NCBI RefSeq assembly: GCF_002505485.1
Contig: NZ_DAVG01000082.1
Location: 1-64,000 of the forward strand
Direction: 5' to 3'
DNA: 64,000 nt
DNA from: Methanosarcina sp. UBA5
GTDB taxonomy: Archaea; Halobacteriota; Methanosarcinia; Methanosarcinales; Methanosarcinaceae
The position numbers and the translations under genes are program-made. Position 1 is the stretch's first letter; the number at the start of each line of letters is the position of its first letter. The notes beneath the pieces are model-generated. The model did not search any database, was not told the DNA's origin, and worked only from the letters and a program-made list of their open reading frames with translations. Shown here piece by piece: positions 1 through 7,633 of this stretch.

Positions 1-1007
1 TAGTCGGTATTCCTGTACTTTTGTCAGTAAATATAATATTTAATGGCGCTTTTCCTGATGTTACATTACCGGTGAAGTTCGCAACCGGTTTTAGAGGTGC
101 TTTCACTTTTATGTAATTTGCTTTTGTTGTGGTATTATTGCCTTCAGCATTTGTTGCTGTAAGTGCCACCGTATATTTTCCTGCCTTGGAATACTTATGC
201 ATTGGATTCTGCTTTGTTGAACTAGTTCCATCTCCAAAGTTCCATTTCCATAACGTTGCATTTTTAGAAAGATCTGTAAACTGCACTGTCAGGGGGGCAT
301 AACCACTGGTTACATTGCTTGTGAAATTTGCTACAGGAAGTACTGCTGCGGCAAACTTCTGAATGCGACAATTTCCAAACTCGAGAACATAAACATTGCC
401 AGACGAATCTACAGCAACACCACATGGATAAGAAAATTGCCCTTCATCGCTGCCCTGAGAACCCCACTTGGTAAGGAATGTTCCGCTTCCGTCAAACTTC
501 TGAATGCGATGATTGTCCGTAATCGGCAACATAAACGTTACCAGACGAATCTACGGCAACACCATAAGGACTATAAAATTGTCCGTTATCGCCGCCAGAA
601 GAACCCCACTTGGTAAGGAATGTTCCGCTTCCATCAAACTTCTGAATGCGATCATTGTCCGTATCGGCAACATAAACATTGCCAGACGAATCTACAGCAA
701 CACCGCATGGATAAATAAATTGTCTGTTACCGCTGCCATAAGAACCCCATTTGGTAAGGAATGAGCCAATGCTATCAAACTTCTGAATGCGATTATTGTC
801 CTGATCGGCAGCATAAACATTGCCAGACGAATCTACAGCAATACTAGATGGTTCAGTAAATTGTCCATTATCACCGCCATAAGAACCCCACTTGGTAACA
901 AAAGTATAAGATTCAGCATGCGTAACAGAAGCACTCATCAATCCAAAAAACAGTAAAATCAAACATAGTGACGTTATCTTAAAAACATTGGATTGTTGAT
1001 ATTTCAT
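1..1007 (-). pseudogene. NHL-repeat/PKD-domain secreted surface protein, frameshifted and running off the window
   Basis: An N-terminal signal peptide (about residues 1-30, hydrophobic core LCLILLFFGLM) is followed by NHL beta-propeller repeats with the recurring cores KWGS, GVAVDSSGNVYVAD and NRIQKFD. The reading frame breaks near 513-516. There the coding strand reads GATTACGGAC where the preceding repeat reads GATACGGAC, so one extra T shifts the frame and the open frame ends at 492. If that base is dropped, the frame stays open to position 1 and encodes another NHL repeat and then PKD domains (WNFGDGTSS, ANFTSNVTSGYAPLTVQF). Proteins of this type are exported and sit on the S-layer or cell surface. 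The ATG at 1005-1007 is preferred over TTG at 1008-1010 because GTGATC lies four bases upstream. It overlaps the TGA of the upstream remnant. A sequencing error cannot be excluded. Confidence 0.8.
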
Positions 1008-1228
1008 CAAGGATCACTTCCCATATTTGCCGTGGCTGTAACAATGTTAGTTACTGTGTCAATTACAGAGACAGTGTTATTCCCAGTGTTCGTAATATAT
1101 GCATACGTCTCTGCAGATGAAGCACTTTCCTCAGTAGTTACCGATGCCACAGATGAAACAAAAATTGAAAATAAAATCAGAGCGGCTGATGCTAAGGGTA
1201 TTTAACTCAATTTTTCGTTAATTTTCAT
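1007..1228 (-). pseudogene. YVTN-type surface protein remnant: signal peptide plus part of the first propeller blade
   Basis: From ATG 1226-1228 the frame reads MKINEKLS and then TAA. Without that stop it continues with a hydrophobic signal-like stretch (LASAALILFSIFVSSVASV). Next comes a typical YVTN beta-propeller opening (AYITNTGNNTVSVID, then TNIVTATANMGSDP), after which it ends in TGA at 1007-1009. Intact members of this Methanosarcina S-layer-associated family continue for many blades, so this is a truncated head carrying an in-frame stop at codon 9. Its terminal TGA overlaps the ATG of the NHL gene (TGATG). This suggests a recombination that joined the start of one surface gene to the start of another. 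Confidence 0.75.
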
Positions 1229-1539
1229 TATCAGACTCCTTGTCTTTAGTTTATTTTTCATATAAAAAATGTTAATATAATACAATTATATCAGTTATTA
1301 AACTTTCTCATTTTATTCACAGTTTTATAAAAATCCTCAAAGTAGAGAGAATATATCTATGGAATAATCTAATTGAAGCGGATTAGCTTGAAATAACAGC
1401 ATTTGAGCACAAAAACGTGAAACGAAGACATTTAAATCCCGGAAACAGTTTAAAAAAAGGTAAGAACTCGGATCGTGAGATTCAGTTATTGAAAATCGTG
1501 AGTATGAGAAGGCTCTCAATATTGTAAAACAAGTAGCTA

Positions 1540-1657
1540 ATCCCAAAACTCAAAAATTACTTCTCTTAATCACATACTTTGAATAATCAATCGATTTTCT
1601 CATCACAAAAATAGTTCTGAGACTTTATGGATTTAAGAACAAAGTTGTTTTTGGGAT
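1540..1657 (+). mobile_element. 118-bp MITE-like inverted-repeat element, copy 1
   Basis: The element begins ATCCCAAAACTC and ends GTTTTTGGGAT, so its termini are inverted repeats of about ten bases. A second copy of the same length lies in opposite orientation at 4656-4773. The two align internally, for example in AATCAATCGA and in the final GAACAAAGTTG / GAATAAAGTTG segment. There is no coding capacity. Apart from this element, 1229-1831 is AT-rich intergenic DNA upstream of the surface-gene remnants and beyond the 3' end of serS. I see no gene in it. Confidence 0.7.
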
Positions 1658-1831
1658 AAACTAACTCAATATTATATAAAAATTAGGAAAGAAAACAGAC
1701 GCTAACAGCACGCAAAGCACTGAAAAATTGCGTCCTTAAGTTATTTCTTGCACGCTTTTTCGCGTTGACAGTTGTTTTGGAATCTATTTTGTTTTTTCTT
1801 CACGTTCTGTCTAAATTTAGATTTTTTTAGT

Positions 1832-3103
1832 TTAAGTTTCAACTTCGTTACTAATTTCTTTTGCCCCGCCGAGATATGGCCTGAGAACCTCAGGGATTTC
1901 CACGCTTCCGTCCTCACGCTGGTAGTTCTCGAGTATCGCAACGACAGTCCTCCCTACAGCAAGGCCTGAGCCGTTAAGGGTATGGACGAACTGCGGACCT
2001 TCAGGAGTCCTGAAGCGGATATTAGCCCTTCTGCCCTGGAAGTTCTCAAAATTGGAGCACGAAGATATTTCTCTGTATTTTTCCTGTGTAGGCACCCACA
2101 CCTCGAGATCATAAGTCTTCGCTGCTGAAAAGCCAAGGTCTCCAGTACAAAGATTTACCACGCGATAAGGCAATTTTAAAAGCTTAAGAATTTCTTCCGC
2201 ATCGTTGGTAAGCTTTTCAAGTTCTTCATATGAGGTTTCTGGCTTTACGAATTTGACAAGTTCAACCTTATTGAACTGGTGTTGACGGATGATGCCTCTG
2301 GTATCCTGACCGTGTTTCCCTGCCTCACGCCTGAAGCAGGCAGTATATGCTGTAAGGAAGACAGGCAGTTTTTCAATATAATCATCCATAAAGAGATTGG
2401 TTACGGGGACTTCTGCGGTAGGTGCAAGATAGTAACCGTCAGTACATAAGTACATATCATCTTTAAATTTGGGAAGCTGCCCTGTACCAGTCATGGCTTT
2501 TTCGTTGATAAGTACAGGTGGAAAAACTTCAATATAACCTTGCCCTGCATGTACGTCCAACATAAAGTTTATGAGCGCTCTTTCGAGTTTTGCGCCCATG
2601 CCTTTATAGACTGTAAAACCCTGGCCTGCTATCTTGGCTCCTTTCTCAAAGTCGAGTATGTCCAGCGCTTCTCCTATATCCCAGTGGGGCTTTGGAGTGA
2701 ATGTGAACTTTCTTGGCTCTCCAACAACCCTTATAACTGGATTATCATTCTCGTCCTTACCTATTGGAGTTGTCGAGGATGGGATATTGGGGATGTTGAG
2801 CATTATTTCATGTATCTTTGACTTATAGTCGCGTACCTTCTCATCGGTTTCTTTAATACGACTATTGATGCCTTGCATTTCCTCTATTTTGGATAAGGTA
2901 TCTTTATTTTCTTTCTTTAGCTTCGCGATCTCACGGGTGACCACATTGCGCTTATGTTTTAGCTCATCACCTTCGATGAGATGTTCCCTCCACGCCATAT
3001 CATATTTAAGAAGGTTATCTATAAGCTCGGTGCTCATATTCCTATTAATGAGAGCGTGTCTAACTATATCGGGATTGTTACGTACAAATTTAAGGTCTAG
3101 CAT
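1832..3103 (-). CDS. serS: seryl-tRNA synthetase, standard (bacterial-type) class II
   Basis: Charges tRNA-Ser in the cytoplasm. The 423-residue protein has the N-terminal long coiled-coil arm (about residues 30-105, rich in Lys/Glu) that grips the tRNA variable arm, followed by the class II catalytic core. Visible elements are TGTGQLPKF (about residue 205), the motif 2 region CFRREAGKHGQDTRG, the serine-binding segment SSCSNFENFQGRRANIR, and motif 3 GSGLAVGRTVVAILENYQ. This is the common SerRS type, not the divergent methanogen type with its own N-terminal domain. The start at ATG 3101-3103 (MLDLKFVRNN) matches family N-termini. A further 26 codons are open upstream but look non-coding. It is transcribed alone, away from sppA. 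Confidence 0.96.
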   Translation of the reverse strand: MLDLKFVRNNPDIVRHALINRNMSTELIDNLLKYDMAWREHLIEGDELKHKRNVVTREIAKLKKENKDTLSKIEEMQGINSRIKETDEKVRDYKSKIHEIMLNIPNIPSSTTPIGKDENDNPVIRVVGEPRKFTFTPKPHWDIGEALDILDFEKGAKIAGQGFTVYKGMGAKLERALINFMLDVHAGQGYIEVFPPVLINEKAMTGTGQLPKFKDDMYLCTDGYYLAPTAEVPVTNLFMDDYIEKLPVFLTAYTACFRREAGKHGQDTRGIIRQHQFNKVELVKFVKPETSYEELEKLTNDAEEILKLLKLPYRVVNLCTGDLGFSAAKTYDLEVWVPTQEKYREISSCSNFENFQGRRANIRFRTPEGPQFVHTLNGSGLAVGRTVVAILENYQREDGSVEIPEVLRPYLGGAKEISNEVET

Positions 3104-3321
3104 GTTAAGCCCGAGATATCCTGCATGTAAGAGAATATATATTTTGTGATTTTTTGGGTGTAAAGCTGGTATGGACAACAAGTATGGACAACGACAAAAT
3201 TAAAAAAGAAGAGAACAAACAGGGAAATATCAAGATAAAAATGAAATTAAAAAAATGTGAAAAATTTAACTGCTTGTAATTGAAATTATCTTACCTATTG
3301 GTCGTCTACTCTGTTAGGATT

Positions 3322-4506
3322 TCAGGCAAGAAGTTTTCCATATGGACTTTCTTCAAAGTAACTGACGAACTGTTCGGCTGTCTCATTAGATTCTCCAGAA
3401 TCTGAACCCAAAAGCAGCTTTGAAAGACTCGCCTTATTCATATATTCAACCTTTGGTTCCCCTGAAATTCCTCCAAGTTCCGCAGCCTTGTCAATTGCAT
3501 CATAAAGATTTCCCAAGCTATCCACAAGCCCAAGTTCCTTTGCCCTGGTTCCAGTGTATATGCGACCATCAGCAAGAGCTTTTACTTCACTTTTAGACAT
3601 GTGGCGCCCCTCAGAAACCTCAGTTACGAAATTCTCGTAGCTTTCCATAACCATGGAGTCAGCATACTCTTTTTCCTCATCAGTAAGCCCTCTCCAGGTG
3701 CTTCCCATGTCTTTCATTTCCCCGGACTTTGCAACGTAATAATTTACACCTGTTTGATTATAAGAGGCAGACATATTCTGGAAGACCCAGATCACTCCAA
3801 TAGATCCGGTATTCGTAGAGGGATTTGCAATAATGTAATCAGTCGGCGCGGAGATATAATATGCAGCGCTGGCTGCAAGGTCCCCCATTGACACAACAAC
3901 AGGAATTCCTTTCGCCTGAACTCTATTAATTTCTTCTACGATTTCTTGTGCTGCTGCTGGAGACCCTCCAGGACTGTTAATTCGAAGCACAATTGCCTTA
4001 ACTCCACTATCTGCAGCAGCCTTGTGGATGCTTTCCGTTATTTCTTCAGAAGTCGCATAGCCAAGCCCTTCAGGAACATTTCCTGTAAGTATTGTGCCCT
4101 GGATATAGATAACAGCTACTTTCTCCGAACTTCCCAAGCTTCTCCCAACACCGAAATTGGAGGAGATTACCGCAAGACTTACCAGTATAACAGTAACGAG
4201 AGCCAGTACAACCAGTAGATAGGGCATCCATCTATACTTTTTTTTCTGTGGATACGGATTGGGATTCATGCTTAAACTCTTGTTTTTAATTTCTTTATTT
4301 TCAGAAACTTCAACGTGGATTCCCTGATCAACCATTTTTTCCGGACCATCAGGGACAGAGTCGCCGAAGGAGTTATCGCTCGTACCGTAAGTTCCATTAT
4401 CAGGGACGGAGCTATCTCTTCCGTTATGAGGACTGCTTTGTAGGCTGTCATCCCCAGATAGATCTTTTGAGTTCGTGCCTTCAGGGTTTATGTTTTCATC
4501 GCTCAT
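3322..4506 (-). CDS. sppA: signal peptide peptidase SppA (S49 family), membrane anchored
   Basis: Membrane serine protease that degrades leftover signal peptides. It has a polar, low-complexity cytoplasmic N-terminus (about 90 residues, rich in Ser/Asp/Gly), a basic KKKYR stop signal, one transmembrane helix (about residues 93-115) and a single S49 domain facing outward. The catalytic pair of the family is present: Ser213 in MGDLAASAAYYI and Lys265 in KSGEMKDMGS. The conserved NSPGGS is at 177-182 and GSIGV near 234. At 394 residues it is longer than minimal archaeal SppA proteins because of the N-terminal tail. The gene stands alone between serS and the divergent metG. Confidence 0.93.
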   Translation of the reverse strand: MSDENINPEGTNSKDLSGDDSLQSSPHNGRDSSVPDNGTYGTSDNSFGDSVPDGPEKMVDQGIHVEVSENKEIKNKSLSMNPNPYPQKKKYRWMPYLLVVLALVTVILVSLAVISSNFGVGRSLGSSEKVAVIYIQGTILTGNVPEGLGYATSEEITESIHKAAADSGVKAIVLRINSPGGSPAAAQEIVEEINRVQAKGIPVVVSMGDLAASAAYYISAPTDYIIANPSTNTGSIGVIWVFQNMSASYNQTGVNYYVAKSGEMKDMGSTWRGLTDEEKEYADSMVMESYENFVTEVSEGRHMSKSEVKALADGRIYTGTRAKELGLVDSLGNLYDAIDKAAELGGISGEPKVEYMNKASLSKLLLGSDSGESNETAEQFVSYFEESPYGKLLA

Positions 4507-4655
4507 ATAATAAGACCGTATATCTTAGGACCGTATATTTTAGATTTACCGATTTAGTCTGCAGTCTTGATCATTGCTTAAATTTTTAGTTAAATATGTC
4601 GATATATAATGGTACCGGGCGATGCAAAAGGTATAACATAGAGGCCATAGAGGCC

Positions 4656-4773
4656 ATCCCAAAACCAACTTTATTCTCAAATAAATGAGAGTTTCATAAT
4701 TATTTTCATGAGCCGAAGCTCGATTGATTAATCCAAATTCAAAATTTCGAAAAGTAATTTTGAGTTTTGGGAT
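4656..4773 (-). mobile_element. 118-bp MITE-like inverted-repeat element, copy 2
   Basis: Read on the minus strand, this begins ATCCCAAAACTC and ends GGTTTTGGGAT, with the same length as the copy at 1540-1657 and alignable interior sequence. Next to its left end is a short direct duplication (ATAGAGGCC twice, about 4638-4655). It lies in the intergenic DNA between sppA and metG and encodes nothing. Confidence 0.7.
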
Positions 4774-4927
4774 CAGCTCATACAGAAACCCGTAGGCAAT
4801 AGAATTTACTTAACAGCTCATTTGTCGGAGTTATTATTAATCTGTCTCTACGTCCATCCTTCTTTATATATGATTATTAACTATCCCTCAAATAGGTTAC
4901 CTTGTAAAACATAGTAGCGAAATAAGT

Positions 4928-5013
4928 AGCGAAACATATTTCAGAATTGCAACAAACTTTTTCAAAAAAAGTTTGATCAAAAAGAATGAGCGAAATATAT
5001 TTCAGAATTGCAA
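4928..5013 (+). repeat. direct repeat pair in the metG leader flanking a GATCAAA hairpin motif
   Basis: A 25-bp sequence beginning AGCGAAACATATTTCAG occurs at 4928-4952 and again at 4989-5013 with one difference, 61 bp apart. Between them is an inverted repeat (AAACTTTTT / AAAAAGTTT) followed by GATCAAAAAG. The same AT-rich motif, in reverse orientation, recurs in the leader repeats at 17996-18060 and 19061-19180. A TATA-like TTTATATAT at about 4862-4870 implies a leader of roughly 170 nt before metG. Confidence 0.6.
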
Positions 5014-5057
5014 TCATCGAAGAGGAATATATTCATAAAAAATACATGGAGATAAGA

Positions 5058-7193
5058 ATGCCAGAATCATCCAGTAAACCCGTACTTGTCACCTGTGGCT
5101 TGCCTTATGCTAACGGCAAGGCTCATATCGGGCATCTCCGGACCTATGTGCCCGCTGATATTTTTGTCCGTTCCCTGCGAAAGGAAGGGAGGGACGTTAC
5201 TTTTGTCTGCGGCTCGGACACTCACGGCACCCCTATTGTCGTAAACGCCGAAGAACTAGGGATCACCCCTAAAGAGCTTGTAGAAGTGTATCATAAACAT
5301 TTTGACGAGACTTTCAAGCAGCTTGGAGTTTACTTTGATGCTTTTGGGACTACGGACGATCCAGAAAATCACAACCGGACCCTGGATATTGTCAACAGGC
5401 TGATTGAAAAAGACTATGTGTACCCGAAAACTATCGAAATTGCCTATTGCCCGAAGTGCAATCGTTTTCTTCCTGACCGCTACGTAGAAGGTTCCTGTCC
5501 TCACTGCGGCGAAATTGCAAGGGGGGACGAGTGCGATCAGGGATGTGGAAAACACCTTGAACCCGGAGAACTTCTGAATCCTGTCTGCACTATTTGCGGA
5601 GGACCTGCCGAGTACAGGCAACAGGAACATTTCTTTTTCAAGCTTTCCAATTTCAGCGATTACCTGATGGATTATCTCTCAAATGACCTTGGAGGAACCA
5701 TCAATGCCAGAAACTATGCACTTGGCTGGGTAAGGCAGGGGCTTACGGACTGGTGTATTACCCGGAATCTCGAATGGGGAGTAAAATTCCCTGGGCATGA
5801 TGACCTCGTGGTCTATGTCTGGGTAGATGCTCCCATAGGATATATTGCCTTTACCGAGGAATGGGCTGCAAAAGCCGGAGATTCCTGGGAAAAGTACTGG
5901 AAAAATGAAGGGGAAATTGTCCATTTCATAGGAGGAGACATTACCTATCACCACTGTATCTTCTGGCCGGCTATGCTTAAAGGCGCAGATTATTCGGCAC
6001 CTACAGCCGTTGTAGCTTCAGGCATGGTCAAAATTGAAGATAAGAAATTTTCCAAAAGCCGGGGTAATGTGGTCTGGGTAGGAGAAGATTACCTTGACCA
6101 CGGCTTCCATCCTGATCTGCTGAGATATTATTTAGCAAGCTATACCTCCCACACAAAGGAGCTGAATTTTTCCTGGCGCGTGCTTCAGGAAAAGATCAAT
6201 ACCGAACTTGTTGCCGTTCTAGGGAACTTCCTGTACAGGACAATGCTTTTCGCTTTCAAGAACTATGGAGAAGTTCCCGAAGGAGAAGTTGAACCTGAGG
6301 TAAGGGAAGAGATCGAAAAGGCCCTGAAGGAAGTAAAAACCGCAATGGCCGAATACGAGTTCAAAAAAGCCGTTGATTCTGCAATGTCCCTTGCATCTTT
6401 CGGAAATATATACTTCCAGTCCCACGAGCCCTGGAGCCTGATAAAACAGGATAAGGCAGCCTGCGGACAGGTGCTTTACAACTGCCTGCACCTGGCAAAA
6501 GCTCTATGCCTCATTTTTGAGCCCGTGACCCCGGAAAGCATGGAGACCGCCTGGAAAGAGCTCGGGCAGGAAGGAGACCTGCACACCACCATGTATGATG
6601 ATACCCTCGTACCTCTAAAAGTAGGCACAAAACTTGCAAAGCCCAAAATCCTTTTTACAAAGCTCGAAGATGACAGGATTGAGGAAATGGAAGAGATTGC
6701 AAACCAGAGGGTAAAAGCCGCAGATGCAAAGAAAACCGCAGGAAAAGGTAACGGGAAAGAGCCCGCCAAATCCGAAGGGATGGAGCCTGCAGAAGAAGCA
6801 AAACAAGCCGAAAAAACTGGAGAAGCGGCAAAACCCGCGGAAGAAGGAAAAGAAAAACTTCCCACGATCGAGTACGAAGACTTTGCAAAACTCGACATCC
6901 GCGTAGGAAAAGTTTTGCTTGCTGAACCCGTGAAGAAGTCAAAAAAGCTCATAAGGGTTGAGGTTGACATCGGCGAAGAAAAACCAAGGCAGCTTGTTGC
7001 AGGCCTTGCTTCTTATTACGCTCCTGAAGAGCTTGTAGGAAAATCTGTAATCGTACTCGCCAACCTGAAACCTGCCAAACTCTGCGGAGTCGAATCAAAC
7101 GGCATGATGCTTGCAGCCGACAATTGTGCAGATAATATTGTAGCAACCCTGATGCCGGACAAAGAGATAAAACCCGGTTCCAGAATAAGGTAA
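5058..7193 (+). CDS. metG: methionyl-tRNA synthetase with C-terminal tRNA-binding domain
   Basis: Charges tRNA-Met. The class I signature HIGH is at residues 23-26 and the KMSKS loop appears as KFSKS at 330-334. Between them sit zinc-knuckle cysteines (C131, C134, C147, C150 and a second set around CDQGCGKH and CTICGG). After the helical anticodon-binding domain comes a charged Lys/Glu/Ala-rich linker (about 540-600). It leads into a Trbp111-like OB-fold from about residue 607 (KLDIRVGKV), which increases tRNA affinity. I chose ATG 5058 because GGAGAT lies just upstream and MPESSSKPVLVTCGLPYANG matches the family start. An earlier in-frame ATG at 4986 falls inside the duplicated leader and adds an unrelated 24-residue tail. 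Confidence 0.96.
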   Translation: MPESSSKPVLVTCGLPYANGKAHIGHLRTYVPADIFVRSLRKEGRDVTFVCGSDTHGTPIVVNAEELGITPKELVEVYHKHFDETFKQLGVYFDAFGTTDDPENHNRTLDIVNRLIEKDYVYPKTIEIAYCPKCNRFLPDRYVEGSCPHCGEIARGDECDQGCGKHLEPGELLNPVCTICGGPAEYRQQEHFFFKLSNFSDYLMDYLSNDLGGTINARNYALGWVRQGLTDWCITRNLEWGVKFPGHDDLVVYVWVDAPIGYIAFTEEWAAKAGDSWEKYWKNEGEIVHFIGGDITYHHCIFWPAMLKGADYSAPTAVVASGMVKIEDKKFSKSRGNVVWVGEDYLDHGFHPDLLRYYLASYTSHTKELNFSWRVLQEKINTELVAVLGNFLYRTMLFAFKNYGEVPEGEVEPEVREEIEKALKEVKTAMAEYEFKKAVDSAMSLASFGNIYFQSHEPWSLIKQDKAACGQVLYNCLHLAKALCLIFEPVTPESMETAWKELGQEGDLHTTMYDDTLVPLKVGTKLAKPKILFTKLEDDRIEEMEEIANQRVKAADAKKTAGKGNGKEPAKSEGMEPAEEAKQAEKTGEAAKPAEEGKEKLPTIEYEDFAKLDIRVGKVLLAEPVKKSKKLIRVEVDIGEEKPRQLVAGLASYYAPEELVGKSVIVLANLKPAKLCGVESNGMMLAADNCADNIVATLMPDKEIKPGSRIR

Positions 7194-7224
7194 GATTCAG
7201 GAATAAATCGGAAATTACCTGTTT

Positions 7225-7250
7225 TCATGCCCGCATTCTTACGGGCATGA
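7225..7250 (+). terminator. hairpin downstream of metG
   Basis: A 9-bp perfect stem (TCATGCCCG / CGGGCATGA) with an 8-nt loop lies 32 bp after the metG stop and is followed by a T-rich stretch (7251-7266). This is consistent with transcription termination. It could also serve convergent transcription from the metallochaperone gene at 7406. Confidence 0.6.
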
Positions 7251-7405
7251 ATAATTTGTATATTTTTGCATTTAACGAACAAATAGCTTTTCTGACAAAC
7301 TCAGTAATACATATGGATTTCATAGCCTGACAAGTTTCCTTTCCTGACTGTTAAGAAAAACACCTCAAGCTCCATATATCGATCTGAATGGTAAATACAT
7401 ATTAT

Positions 7406-7606
7406 TTATTCGATATCATAACCGAAGTCTTCAACTTTTTCAGTAATTTCCTGCTTGCTAACCTTACAGGGGTCAAAGGTTACCATGGCGATCTTTTCTG
7501 AAAGCCGTATGTCAATATTCTCGATACCGTCTACGCCCTCAAGGGCCTTACGCACATTTGCCACACAGTTGTTGCAGTCTACACCTAAAACCTTTAAATT
7601 CTCCAT
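7406..7606 (-). CDS. HMA-domain metallochaperone (CopZ-like)
   Basis: A 66-residue single heavy-metal-associated domain with the metal-binding CxxC in GVDCNNC near the N-terminus and the usual ending ITEKVEDFGYDIE. It would carry a soft metal in the cytoplasm and pass it to the ATPase encoded just upstream. It is the last gene of the regulator/ATPase/chaperone operon, 27 nt after the ATPase stop. Two ATGs are adjacent. The second (7604-7606) is preferred because AAGGAGG (7613-7619) is only 3 nt from the first but 6 nt from the second. Which metal it carries cannot be read from the sequence. Confidence 0.85.
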   Translation of the reverse strand: MENLKVLGVDCNNCVANVRKALEGVDGIENIDIRLSEKIAMVTFDPCKVSKQEITEKVEDFGYDIE

Positions 7607-7633
7607 CATCTCCCTCCTTATTCATGGATTTGT

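Noticed and set aside
1337..1546. 69-codon minus-strand frame
   Set aside because: Runs into the inverted-repeat element, has no ribosome site and no family resemblance.
6476..6970. 164-codon antisense frame within metG
   Set aside because: Ser/Phe-rich mirror of the Lys/Glu/Ala linker of MetRS; a composition shadow.
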